NCBI GenBank assembly: GCA_018105865.1
Contig: CM030853.1
Span: 3,733,429-3,797,428 of the forward strand
Source of the DNA: Metaphire vulgaris
Lineage: Eukaryota; Annelida; Clitellata; Crassiclitellata; Megascolecidae
Direction of reading: 5' to 3'
Length of the DNA: 64,000 nucleotides
The translations under genes and the position numbers were made by a program. Under the pieces are notes generated by a model, which was given only the letters and a program-made list of their open reading frames with translations, had not been told where the DNA came from and did not search any database. Of this stretch, positions 23,647-34,994 are shown in pieces (position 1 is the first letter of the stretch; each line of letters opens with the position of its first letter).

Positions 23647-24740
23647 ATGGCGAAGATCAGTCTTCGAACGATCGATTATTTCAAATTCAAGAACCTCGTG
23701 ATCGACCGTCAAACGGACGACGCCGACCGCTGCAGCCGCGAGGTCCAGGCCCTGTGCGAGGGCGTGGCGCGCATCAACGGCCGCGCGGAGAGCTTCGACC
23801 CCGTCTCCGACCGCCAGCGACTCGACGAGGTCTGCGGCTACTACAAGCTGATCCTCGAGCAGCGCCGGATCATACCGCTCGACGTCCGCCTGAAGAGCGG
23901 CTGGTGGGGCGGCGACCGGAACGCCTACTCGGCCGGGAAGCTGAAGGCGTCGGCCCTGCGCGAGACGCTGCTGCAGAAGGCGCGCGACTGGGCGACGAAG
24001 AACGGACTGCCGCCGGCGCCCGAGTCGGAGACGGAGAAACGGCGGATCGACGGACCGGGCGTGTTCGTCTTCAAGCACCGAGAGAACCGCTGCTTTCAGC
24101 TGGTCGGCAGATCCGACCGGATCTTCTCGACGTGCAGCGAGAACCTTAAGGCGTCGTTCGAGGGCGCCATTGCCGAACCGCTGGCGGCGCTGCTGGTGAC
24201 GTCGCTCGCCCAGCACTGGAACTTCTACTTCATCCCAGTCGGAGTCGACGGTTAGAAACTCGAGCTGGCTGTCACGCAGTGGCGGCTCTAGGATTTGGCA
24301 AGTGGGGGCGTTGGGGGGGGAGGAACTTCTAATCATGGGGGCCAACCATTTGTTGTTTAATGTATGTAGCATTAAGTATAGGGTCCCAACTGGGGGGGCT
24401 ACCGGGGGCAGGCAGTCAATAGGGGCACGGGCCCTCTGACCCCCCGGTGGAGCCGCCACACTGTTGCCACGTAAACTTTAATGAAAAGTTGTCGTATATA
24501 TATCATCATCATCGTCATCATCATCATCATAGTTGCTTTCTGCCAACTCATTAGCGGCAATAGCTAGACACAAAACTTTTCCATTTATCTTTTTCCGTTG
24601 TTAATCTCATTCCATCTATTATTGTCATTTGATATCTTTCGAAGTCTTCTTTGATGTTATCTATCCACTTTTTCCTGGGTCTTCCTCTTCCTCTTTTGCC
24701 TTCTTTGTATGTGTAGAGTGCTTTATATGGGAGTTTGTTG

Positions 24741-24792
<52 letters not shown>

Positions 24793-25368
24793 GCATGTGT
24801 GTTAGTTTAATTTATACACAGTACAACATTTTTCGACAGTTATTTCAACAGTTATTTAGTTTAATCTTTCGGTAAATTTCCATTGGTGGCCATCTTGGAT
24901 TTTGGACTCTTGCACAGTTAGCCCCCAAATTTGAGAGGTACATAGGAGCTAAATCTTCTTCTAATAGTCCAAGGTACGTGAATCAGCAATAAAAAAGGGT
25001 AGGAACATAATGGTCACGGATCCTAATAAAACGACTCTATACTATTTATTCTGTTTGACGTTCTCTGTCGTCCTGTTCCGTTCCAGACGACGAGACGATC
25101 CAGTGCATCGTTGAAAACGACGCCATCCTTAAGCACGACAGCATCTGGCCTTACGGACTCAACTTCCGCCTGAGCATATCCAGTTTCCTGTGCGTCGACC
25201 AGCTGAGGCTGTCCTGTCTCCGACACGGCTGGCCGCCGGAGAGAAAGCGCGTCCACGAGGGCGAGCTCTACCTGAACCGCCTTCGACTGCAGGTGAACGA
25301 GGCGTGCAACGCGTTCCTCGCCCTCGACACCTTCGCCCGCCACGCCGCCGGGCCCGCCGCCGCGGCCA

Positions 25369-25411
<43 letters not shown>

Positions 25412-25528
25412 GGTCAACGATCGGTCGTTGAACACCGACCTCCTTCTGTCGTCGCTGCCGTCGACCCCGTCCCTCCTGGGATCCGACGGGAGAGCGGCGG
25501 CCGGGGACGCGGCGGAACGGATGAGCAT

Positions 25529-25562
<34 letters not shown>

Positions 25563-26069
25563 GGAGGCAGCAGCTCGAGTCTCGTCTCCTCGATCACTGC
25601 AACCACCGTTCGGACGGCGATCCAGAAGAAATCCGCGGATACCAATCGCGACGTCACAACCACTTCCGGATCCGCCGCAGCGAAACCGAAACCGGATCGT
25701 TCGTCGAGCGTCGGGGCGTCGATCCGGCGGAATTCCGGATCGTCGAGGTCCGTCGGCCAGCTGGTCGCCGCCGCCGCCGCCGCCGGGACTCCGCGGAAGG
25801 AGGCGAAGGGCGGCGGAGGCAGTCTTCGCAGCCGCAGCGCCAGCCACAACGGATCGCAACGATCGTCGACGATCGCCCCCAAGCGCCTGTCGGTCGAGAG
25901 TTCTCCCTCCGGGGCCGGCCAGCCGAACGGGGCAGCGTCCGGGTCGAACTCCCCTCTGTCGACGACCGGTTCTCCCGTCGGGGGCAGTGCCCCCTCTCCG
26001 GGCCAGCAGCACCACCAGTGGCGCCTGTCGTGGGAGTGTCCGCGTTCCTGTAAAGCCCCCAAAAAGTAG
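23647..26069 (+). CDS. Two-exon gene for an unrecognised 528-residue protein with low-complexity C-terminus
   Basis: Exon 1 is 23647-24250 and exon 2 is 25087-26069. The donor (GTTAGA at 24251) and the acceptor, preceded by a pyrimidine-rich tract and ending CCAG at 25086, join in phase 1 and complete an Asp codon. The ATG at 23647 is chosen because GC-rich codon use begins there. I do not recognise the family. Residues 1-200 look globular and charged. Residues 138-156 (GVFVF, then LVGRS) loosely resemble the start of a GIY-YIG fold; this is weak inference. Residues 204-296 are conserved-looking. After residue 297 the protein is disordered: about 14 Gly, then a Ser run, Ala and Arg/Ser-rich stretches, ending in Lys-Lys. 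No signal peptide or membrane segment is visible. The intron is largely transposon debris. The gene model is strong; the function is unknown. Confidence 0.78.
24277..24463. mobile_element. hAT-like MITE, CAGTGGCGGCTC family, intronic
   Basis: Same body as 59153-59344 (AACCATTTGTTGTTTAATGT). Flanks CTGTCACG and TTGCCACG match at 6 of 8. Confidence 0.78.
24484..24795 (-). mobile_element. RTE-like LINE 3' end with (ATG)n tail, antisense
   Basis: On the minus strand GKRGRGRPRKKWIDNI and a W-K-S-F-V end are followed by a stop and (ATG)n at 24504-24530. The related LINE end at 49031-49230 shares TTTCTGCCA(A/G)CTCATTAG on the plus strand. A (TA)n tract (24744-24792) truncates the 5' side. Confidence 0.7.
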
Positions 26070-26225
26070 TGAAAGTTTGCGTATTCTTCTGCGTTAACTT
26101 CAACGACTAAAATGTTATCGTATCTTTAAAATATATCTTGCGGCGAAGTCAATTTTATTTTAAAAATTAATCTTAGATCTAAAATCTAAGCGGTTTTCTG
26201 AGGGTTGAAGTTTAATTTTGAGACA

Positions 26226-26314
26226 ATAATAATAATAATAAAAATAATAATAATAGGGTATAATAATAATAATAGGGTATAATAATAATAATAGGGTCTA
26301 ATAATAATAGGGTC

Positions 26315-26360
<46 letters not shown>

Positions 26361-26363
26361 AGG

Positions 26364-26436
<73 letters not shown>

Positions 26437-26466
26437 GGGTCTAATAATAATAATAATATTAATAAG
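26226..26466. repeat. (ATA)n array with GGGT interruptions
   Basis: Blocks of TAATAA separated by AGGGTATAA or AGGGTCTAA; the longest pure block is at 26360-26436. Confidence 0.93.
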
Positions 26467-26655
26467 TTAATATAATAATGTACTTTTATAGCACCATTTC
26501 TATTGCTCTGAAGGTATCAATCGATGTTACTTCAAATCCACTAGCAAAGAACCCGATCATTCCAGGAATCAATCATATTTTATATCGACGTTGAAACTTG
26601 AAAAATCGCCGCAATTTCGGAATATAGATTCTGATATGATGAAGCACAGCAAATT

Positions 26656-26657
26656 TC

Positions 26658-26698
<41 letters not shown>

Positions 26699-26760
26699 GG
26701 TTTATAATATACAGTGGTTCAGTAGGGTCTGCCTTGTGTGAGATCCACTGTAAACCCAAT
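26656..26760 (+). mobile_element. (ATA)n tract abutting a SINE-tail hairpin
   Basis: The (ATA)n tract ends at 26694 and is followed by ACAGTGGTTCAGTAGGG and GAGATCCACTGTA. Confidence 0.5.
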
Positions 26761-27011
26761 AATATCCACAATTTGTAGCATCACTAGGAACGTCAAATTG
26801 GTTGCCTTAGTAGCGTGACTCAGTGATGTCCAAGTCCCTGGTAGTAAGCGCATTAATCTCCAAGTTTCTACTGCAGTCATCCCCTGAATATTGTGCATAT
26901 TTCCAGCCCTTTCACTGGCAGAGGCTACCCGGTATCTGGACGAAAATCGCAGCGTTTTTTAAAAGTTGGAAAACTTTGCTAGTCACCGCAGACTCAAAGC
27001 GTAAAAGTGAC

Positions 27012-27013
<2 letters not shown>

Positions 27014-27067
<54 letters not shown>
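27014..27067. repeat. (TA)n microsatellite
   Basis: About 26 TA units. Confidence 0.95.
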
Positions 27068-27069
<2 letters not shown>

Positions 27070-27198
27070 ACGCTGTTTGTTGCAAAGCCACGGCTAATCA
27101 AATTGGAGGTCCCGCGAGGAAGACTTCTCGACTTTTTAACTCGAGAAATTCTATTTAGCAAAACAGGCGCTACATAAATGCCTTGTCACGTTACGTTT

Positions 27199-27282
27199 CA
27201 TCGAGTCTTTGTGCCATCGGTTGATGTTCCTGTGCATTATGAAGTGGCGCTATAGAAGTTTAAGATTAGATTAGAATACTTG
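27199..27282 (+). mobile_element. CR1/L2-type LINE 3' end with (GATTA) tail
   Basis: GTGCCATCGGTTGATG, then GGCGCTATAGAAGTTTAAG and GATTAGATTAGAA; same end as at 54288. Confidence 0.6.
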
Positions 27283-27345
27283 TGACCGCCCGCTTGTGTC
27301 TAATCATTACACAGACACCTTAATTTAAGGTGTCTATGACTCATC

Positions 27346-27537
27346 CAGTGGCGGCTCCACCGGGGGGCCAGGGGGGCCCGTGCCCCCCCCTATTGAGAGC
27401 CTGGCTCCCCAGTGGCCCCCCCATTTGGGACCCTATACTTAATGCTACATACCTTAAACAACAAATGGTTGGCCCCCATGATTAGAAGTTGCCACCCCAA
27501 CGCCCCCCCCACTTGGAAAATCCTAGAGCCGCCACTG
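27346..27537. mobile_element. hAT-like MITE, CAGTGGCGGCTC family
   Basis: Exact duplication GACTCATC at 27338-27345 and 27538-27545; inverse orientation to 59153. Confidence 0.88.
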
Positions 27538-27588
27538 GACTCATCACCAATGTTAGAGTTATCATTTAGGTGATTTATGCCCCCCCCC

Positions 27589-27876
27589 CAAGTGGCATAG
27601 CGTGAGGGCCGGTGGCGGCTGCCCGGGCACAATTTTTTGAACGGGGCGTAATATTGCATGTGAAAGAGTCCAAGTAGTAATAAATCTTATAATAGTAATA
27701 GGAAATATGTAGTTATTGTTACTATTGTTGGGATGAAAGTACGAATGATACAAATGAGGACCTCTTTTTGCTCGTCAAAACTTTTCGGGGGAGAAAAGGA
27801 ACATTAAAAGGAACTGATGGAGGGCAAACTCCTCTTTGCCCCGGTCACTTCGAACCCACGCTATATTGCGCCACTG
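27589..27876. mobile_element. Possible hAT-like element
   Basis: CAAGTGGCATAGCGTG opposite CACGCTATATTGCGCCACTG, with C-rich flanks that cannot prove a target duplication. Confidence 0.45.
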
Positions 27877-28130
27877 CCCCCTCCCCCAACTGGTTGGTGG
27901 ATGCCCTCCTCTGCTGGTAGCGAAAATTTTACCTGTCAGCTGTCCGATCTCCGGCTAGAGTGGATAATGTTGGGGGCGAGGGAGGTCCGACCCCTCACTG
28001 TTTTTAGAAAAAAGCTAACATCCTTTCCGAAATGTGTTAACAGATTCGCGTCTTTGTGAATGTCTGTGAATTCGTGAATCATTTTGTTTAGCATTTTTGC
28101 CGGATTCCACAAGGACAATAATACAATAAT

Positions 28131-28262
28131 ATGACGTGATTTAAAGTGGTTTAGGAGGCTAGGTTAGCCTGTGTAAAAACCACTGTAAATAGCGTATAGC
28201 GGAATGGCCTGTCGGTGAAGAGAGAGCCCGGGGTTCAAACCTCGGTTTGAAGCAAGATTCGT
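28131..28262 (+). mobile_element. SINE pieces: hairpin tail followed by a B-box-bearing segment
   Basis: GATTTAAAGTGGTTTAGGAG and AAAAACCACTGTAAAT form the hairpin. At 28240 GGGGTTCAAACCTCGG matches a pol III B box. Confidence 0.55.
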
Positions 28263-28294
28263 CCGCAGTAAAGTATAAAAATAGGTCCCACAGT

Positions 28295-28400
28295 AAAATA
28301 TGCGTATTATACGTATTTTATGTTCAAGAATAATAAAATTCGCGTATTGTACGTATTTTATGTTCTAGAATAAAATACGCGTATCATACGTAATAATATA
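28295..28400. repeat. 38-40-bp tandem repeat rich in TACGTA
   Basis: Units starting AAAATATGCG, AAAATTCGCG and AAAATACGCG share TACGTATTTTATGTTC. Confidence 0.8.
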
Positions 28401-29001
28401 CGTTGAGCAAGCTCGAACATGCGGCTATGGTTCTCTATTATAATTGTCTATGGTAACGTCGTTGTAATAACGTGTGGCAACGTATTTTCACGTACGTAAA
28501 TTTTACCGGAAATTAAATACGTATTAATACGTAAGGTCGAATTATGATTTGAGGATAAAAGTGCGGTTAATTAAATCGTTCGACTCGTCCGCGAACGAGT
28601 TTATCGGGAGTGGAAGGAGGCGGGGGATTGTCATGGCAACCGCACTCTTCAGCCGAATCCTTGTGAAGTCGTGACCGCCAAGCTTCATGTCACCTGTCAC
28701 TTAATTATTACCTGTCGTATACGCTGGTCCTTGAATCAGTTGATTCACTTGTACCTGAGTGTAGAATTTTTTACCTGTGTGTAGAATTCAAAGTGAAGGC
28801 ACGTCTGAATGTTGGCGAAAGTTCGGACATTTACATTATTTTCCATAGAACGCTATAAATTAAAACAACCGCCAGCTTTAATATTGCGTCCGATTCACTG
28901 ATGTTTAAAAATTATAAAACATGGTTTACGTCGCTTTCTCCCTCCAGATTCGCAAAACAGCTGAAGAAGCTATTGAAAGCTATAAAATTGTTACAGTCTA
29001 C

Positions 29002-29167
29002 CAGGGGCGTAGCGACGGGGTGTATATCGGTATAGGCCTATATACCCCCAAAATATGACTACCTTAAAATTTTCAATGTGTTTTTATACATTTTCAAAGA
29101 TTTTAACGATTTATGCCCCATCCCCAAATCACATTATACCCCCATAAAATTCCTGGCTACGCCCCTG
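29002..29167. mobile_element. hAT-like MITE, CAGGGGCGTAGC family
   Basis: Exact duplication CAGTCTAC; termini CAGGGGCGTAGCGACGGGG and CTGGCTACGCCCCTG. Best-preserved 166-bp copy of this family. Confidence 0.9.
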
Positions 29168-30084
29168 CAGTCTACACGATTAAATGGGTGTGTACTGTTT
29201 CTGCTTCTGTTCAATTCACTTCTTGAATATTCTCTTATTGAATTTTCGTTTGATTGACGTTGCTTAATTAACTTGCATCGAACAATAATTTATTAGGCTG
29301 CAATTTCTCCGAATGCGTAACAGAAAAAGCATATTGGTAATCGTTATCCATAGTAAAACTTGCCAACGTTTTTAAAATTCCTAGGATCCTCAATTTTTGC
29401 CTATTTTTGCCTATTTCGCCTATTTTTTGCCTATCTTCGGTCAGTCGTCTGCCTAATAGATTCTCAAGGCTTGGAGCTTATACTTGAATAGCACGCCTTG
29501 CCTACACTGAACTTCTGTTTAGACTCTCACTATGAAAAAGTAGAGCCTGTAGAGGCGAGAAACAGTGAACTTTTAACGCACTTCTTGTCACTTTTTTCCA
29601 ATGAAACTCTACTGTGGACTAATGACTGACTGCCAATCGATATTCAACCACAAGTTTCGCTCTTAGTTATGCAACGACTAAAGTGCCGCTTACTGGAAGT
29701 ATATAGCGAAAAACTGGCTTATTTGACGAAAAATATTGTGCTGCAGCTTTGTGCATGTAATATTATATCGTGAAGAATAGTTTTGTTGACATTTCTACGA
29801 TATGAAAAACAAGTATAGAAAGAAATTTACGTTCTAACAATAGCAGAATAATTTTTCTCTTATTGCTTAAGATCTCGGGATCTTTACCCTCTTGATTACA
29901 TATCTTGTAAATTGTTATTTATTCAAAGAAAGCTAACGGCCAATTTGTTGACTTGAAAGAGTTTATGCTGGACAATCTATTTCAAAGTATTTGCACTTGA
30001 TGGTACGTTATAATAGTAATCTTTCTGTTACTACTATTGCAATTATTATTATCATCATTGTTGTTGTTGTTGTCATCATTATTA

Positions 30085-30153
30085 TATAATAATATTACTT
30101 GGCTAATGATATAATAATTATTATTATATCATTAGCCAAGTAATATTATTATA
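30085..30153. repeat. 69-bp perfect palindrome
   Basis: A 34-nt arm (30085-30118) is followed by one base and its exact reverse complement (30120-30153). The core contains TTACTTGGCTAATGATATAA. Confidence 0.95.
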
Positions 30154-30451
30154 ATTATAATAATGAAAATATATAATAAACATTATTAGTAAGAATAGTA
30201 ATACAATTATTATTATGCTGGGACAGTTGTGCTATCTGTACAGTGCTACTGCATTGGTCTGTGTTCTGTGATTTTCGAATCAAGTGGAAGTTGTGCGACT
30301 GTTGTTGTAAGTATTTAGGCCTATACTCCATTCTTCCCACTGCAAAACATTTCGTAGGTTCGATTTTCGGTGTCGCTATGCAAATTAAAGGAGAAAAACT
30401 ATTGCAGATGTGTCGTTGACAAAGCTATTCAGATTGCAATAACTGCCTGAT

Positions 30452-30454
<3 letters not shown>

Positions 30455-30507
<53 letters not shown>
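30455..30507. repeat. (TA)n microsatellite
   Basis: About 26 TA units. Confidence 0.95.
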
Positions 30508-30508
<1 letters not shown>

Positions 30509-31054
30509 TATATTCTATATATATACAGATTTTTAACAGCAATTTCGAAAGCTAAGGGAAGAAAGGAAAACAGGAACGAGACTGGTTCCTGATGAGAATT
30601 TGATAATTATTATAAGGACAACGAAGACTACCACGACAATGATGATGATGATGATTATGAAGTGATGCTGGTGAAGGTGAGATGATGATAATGACGACGA
30701 CAATGATGATGATGATGATACAATAGGACTCACTCGATTTTAGAAAAATTATCGATTCTTATATCTTGAAGCGCATATTTGTTTCTGAAACTTACTGTTA
30801 TTGAAGTAGAATTGTATTTTCTAAATTTCTCGCATCCACATTGCGTCGACAAGCAAAACAAAAGGATTCAAACGAAGAAGACGTCACAAGTTAGTTACTC
30901 TATCAGCTTTAAAACATGGAATGGGTCAAAACCACTTACACTGACCCCATCCAGCTCTCAGCTAAAGCTATACTAAACATGAACGGAACATCTGATTAGC
31001 AAAACCCGAGGATAACCTTATAAAATGATTATCGTTAACTACGTCACGTGCTTG

Positions 31055-31244
31055 CAGGGATATTTTTACACCCCTTAACACACACCCCCCCCCCCAACAT
31101 CCCCACCCCCCAATTTGAGGTCGACACCCCCCAAAATGGTAATGTGACAATGGTGTGTATACAAAATGCATACTAATTAGCTCCGGACACCCTCCCAATT
31201 TGAGGTCGACACCCCTCAAATTCACAATCCTAGAAATATCCCTG
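31055..31244. mobile_element. hAT-like MITE, CAGGGATATTTCTA family
   Basis: Exact duplication CGTGCTTG at 31047-31054 and 31245-31252; body is the inverse of 22726-22912. Confidence 0.9.
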
Positions 31245-31636
31245 CGTGCTTGGAATAAATTTCGCCTTGTATAAGGACTTGTTACAATCTTTGTGCTCAT
31301 CTGGTTTATTCTGTACGTGTAGGCCTACCTCGAACGGCGTACCTGCTTCGCTGGATCAATATTTTTGACGAGAAGAGACAAGACACCTGAAAGTTTGCAC
31401 TTCCTGTCAATTTAATCGACTGTCATTTCGCGAGATCACGCATCTTTAATTAATACGAAGTTGCCAACAACTTTTGCTATTTCCGTTATACGCATATTCG
31501 GTATTAGGCCTATACAGTAAGTTAACCAGTTTGCATCTACTCAGCACCAGGGGCGTAGAAACGGGAGAGGGGGTATTTCAGTATATATATATATACCCCT
31601 CAAAATGAGTACATGTATAGGCCTAATACATTATAT

Positions 31637-31638
31637 AT

Positions 31639-31692
<54 letters not shown>

Positions 31693-31758
31693 AGTATGCA
31701 AAACATATATAATATCCAAATAATTATAATATATATACAGACAGGAGAGGGTATTTCA

Positions 31759-31803
<45 letters not shown>
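31637..31803. repeat. (TA)n tracts in the outer hAT-like element
   Basis: Two TA tracts, each following the duplicated phrase GGTATTTCAGTATATATATA; a third lies at 35971-36002. Confidence 0.9.
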
Positions 31804-31807
<4 letters not shown>

Positions 31808-33192
31808 GGTGTTGCAAATTTTGATTTTCAATTACTTTCAAATGGTTTCATATGATCTTTTACTCACTTATTATGAACGTAATAATGTTTTTGTTTGAAA
31901 GCTCAGAAAAGTTCATAAATTTTTAGCATATGTTTTTCATATACTTGTCTAGCAGATTTCTTAAATCCATAGATAATCTAGTAAATTTGAAGACACTGCC
32001 ATAAAACAAGGATGTGCTACAAAGGCGATGTCAGCTACAAAATGAAAATATGTGGTAGCCCATCAGTTTTTTCTTATCAAAGGGAGAGAAAAGAAATTAG
32101 AGATATATGGACGATGCAAGATGTTCCTGTTATTACATTGATATCACTCACTATTATGTATTTAGAGCCCCTCCAGCATGACAAACCTCGATGTTCCACA
32201 GTGCTAATAATGCAGAGTATTTGAGCAAATACAACCGCACATTTGAAATTTATTTCGTCCTGTTATAGAACGAATTCAAGCACCATATTCAGCCACTATC
32301 TTTAGCATCCATTACTACATTGATATCAATCGTTATTGCAAACATGGGCGATCACCTTCTCCATTTAAAACGACTCATCCATGACAACCCTCGTTTGTCC
32401 ATAATGCTAATAATACGCAGGATTTGTGGAAATACAAGCGCATGTTTTAAAACTTTTTTCGTCCTGTAAGAGATCGATTTCAAGCACTATATTGAGGCAT
32501 TGTCTTTAGCATTCTTCACTACATCGATATCAATCGCTATTTTAACCGTAGGCCATCGCCTTATGTATTTAGAGCCCCTCCAGCATGACAAACCCCGATG
32601 TTCCACAGTGCTAATAATGCAGAGTATTTGAGCAAATACAACCGCACATTTGAAATTTATTTCGTCCTGTTATAGAACGAATTCAAGCACCATATTCAGC
32701 CACTATCTTTAGCATCCATTACTACATTGATATCAATCGTTATTGCAAACATGGGCGATCATCTTCTCCATTTAAAACGACTCATCCATGACAGCCCTCG
32801 GTTGTCCATAATACTAATAACACTGGTCAACAAGGTTTTTGTTTCCTGTGCAATTTCTGGTGTTCCAGGTAGATTTTGTCATGCTGATTACAGGAATAAT
32901 TTTGAAATTTTCCTATCACGTAAGTTTTTTGAGAAAAAGCTGACTTTAAAGTTTAAAATTATAAGAATTTTAAAATCGTGGTTTTCGAGAGTTATCTGAG
33001 TTATGGGTATTCAGGTTAGGCAAGAATCTTATGTGACCGCCATAACAGATGTAATATGCACTGCTGGCTCACTTAACTACATGGATTTTGAAAATTAGTA
33101 TAATTAGGCATGTCCAGACATGCCCAGACGCACCCAAACCTGTCTTCAAGACTACATGCCTAGCATGTATTGTTGCTATGGTTATGCAGTCC

Positions 33193-33202
33193 TATATAAA
33201 TA
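33193..33202 (+). promoter_or_regulatory. TATA-box candidate for the inner transposon gene
   Basis: TATATAAATA lies about 120 bp before the first homologous codon; a plausible core promoter. Confidence 0.45.
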
Positions 33203-33311
33203 CCAAGCAGCACTAGGAAGCAGCTGCAGTCTTTCTATTTGATGAGATATAACTGTTTAGTTAAAGGCTGTGAATTGAATATATTAACTAATTTAATTAA
33301 AGTTTCTGAAA

Positions 33312-34994
33312 TGTCGATGTCGCAATAGCAGTGACACGTTCTGCTACATCTGTGGAGAGTTTACGTTGAAATCACAGAAGCGGAGTATGACAGCAATCAT
33401 AAAGAAAGGATATGAGTTATACTTTGGATGCAAAATTGGCGACCAGGACAAAGTATGGGCACCTCATATATGTTGTTCATCTTGTGCTACCAGTCTGCGA
33501 GCTTGGCTTGCAGGTAAAGCGTCCATCCACGCCATTCGCCATACCAATGATATGGAGGGAGCAGAATAATCATGTAATGGATTGCTATTTCTGCATGACG
33601 AATGTTACAGGATTTTCTTCAAAGAATAGGAAGTCTATTGAGTATCCTAACCTTGCCTCGGCAATGAGACCAGTTCCACACGACGAGAGTCTTCCTGTTC
33701 CAACACACACCCCCGAGTTTTGGACACTGGAGGACGAGGACGAGCACGCAGAGACAGATGAAATGCTGCAGATAGTTGATGATTCAGCTACGGAAGACCC
33801 AGAGTTTGAGCCATCGACATCCAGCAATCCTCATTTGATTTCTCAGGCAGAGCTCAATGATCTGGTCAGAGACTTAGATTTGTCAAAATATCAAGCAGAA
33901 TTGCTTGGATCTATGTTGCAAGGATGGAATCTGCTCTCTCCAGGTACAAAAATTTCAGTATTTCGTAAACGGCATGAAGACTTGACTCGATTCTTCAAAA
34001 AATCGACAGTCTTACTTTTTGCATTGACATTGATGGATTGCTTTCTGCCTTCGGCTGTAAGCACAATCCATCCGAATGGCGACTTTTTGTTGACTCTTCG
34101 CTGTTAAGTTTAAAGGCTGTTTTGCTGCATAATGGCAATTCATACCCTTCAGTACCCATTGGACATGCTGCTTACATGAAGGAAACATATGAGAACATGC
34201 AGCTGCTATTGAAACACATAGAATACTCGAGATACAACTGGAATATATGTGGAGACCTGAAAGTTGTTGCAATTCTACTCGGTCTGCAGCTAGGCTACAC
34301 CAAGTACTGCTGCTTTTTTTGCGAGTGGGACAGCCGAGCTAGAGATTCACATTATGTGAGAAAGGTCTGGCCACCTCGCAGGGACTTGGTTCCAGGACAG
34401 AAGAACGTTAAACATGATCCTCTCGTTGATCCGAAGAACATTTATCTCCCACCTTTGCACATCAAACTTGGGTTAATGAAAAACTTTGTCAAAGCAATGA
34501 ACAAAGAAAGTGAATCCTTTACATACTTACGACAGAGGTTTCCACACACCAGTGATGCTAAAATAAAAGAAGGCGTTTTTGTTGGCCCACAGATTCAAGA
34601 GATGCTCAAGGACAGTCACTTTGAGGGCCTTCTGCAGGGTGCCGAGCATGTTGCCTGGACAGCCTTCAGGGATGTTGTTGCTAACTTTCTGGGCAACTAC
34701 AAGGCGCCAAACTATGTCGAACAAGTTGGAAATCTGCTACAAGCTTACAAGGCAATGAAATGCAACATGTCACTGAAGATACACTTCCTTCATTCTCACT
34801 TGGACTTCTTCCCGGACAATCTCGGCGCCGTCAGTGATGAACATGGTGAAAGATTTCACAAAGACATTGTCAGCATCGAGAAACGCTACCAGGGAAAGTG
34901 GAGTCCGTCTATGCTCAGAGACTACTGTTGGTCACTGATACGTGAAGCACAGGACAGTGACTACAAACGAAAATCTACAGCAAAACATTTCTAA
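33312..34994 (+). pseudogene. Transposase-like protein of the inner transposon, two frameshifts
   Basis: About 560 residues spread over frames 0, 1 and 0. The N-terminus has Cys knuckles (CRCRN, CYICGEF) and HICCSSCATSL, then FAIPMIWRE and CYFCMTNVTGF; the middle is acidic and disordered. The C-terminal half has FVDSS (Asp at 34092), CGDLKV (Asp at 34254) followed by a C-x2-C...H insert, and DEHGERFH at 34836. The spacing suggests an RNase H-fold DDE/D transposase. I recall similar orphan proteins in other invertebrate genomes but not a superfamily name. Frame breaks lie near 33517 and 33995-34003. No Met is in frame upstream, so an upstream exon or decay is implied. Confidence 0.75.

Larger units (their letters stand above)
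24251..25086 (+). other. Intron of the unrecognised gene, composed mostly of mobile-element debris
   Basis: It holds a hAT-like MITE (24277-24463), a (ATC)n tract, an antisense RTE-like LINE 3' end and a (TA)n tract. Splice signals are canonical GT-AG. Confidence 0.8.

Noticed and set aside
25190..26103. Overlapping long frames over exon 2 of the orphan gene
   Set aside because: They are shadows caused by GC-rich composition; only the frame joining exon 1 in phase at 25087 is supported by splice sites.
26360..26466. Telomere-like GGGT motifs
   Set aside because: AGGGTCTAATAA units are interruptions of (ATA)n and do not form TTAGGG arrays.
28240..28262. Functional tRNA gene
   Set aside because: Only a B-box-like GGGGTTCAAACCTCGG is present; no acceptor stem or anticodon arm can be folded, so it is SINE-like.
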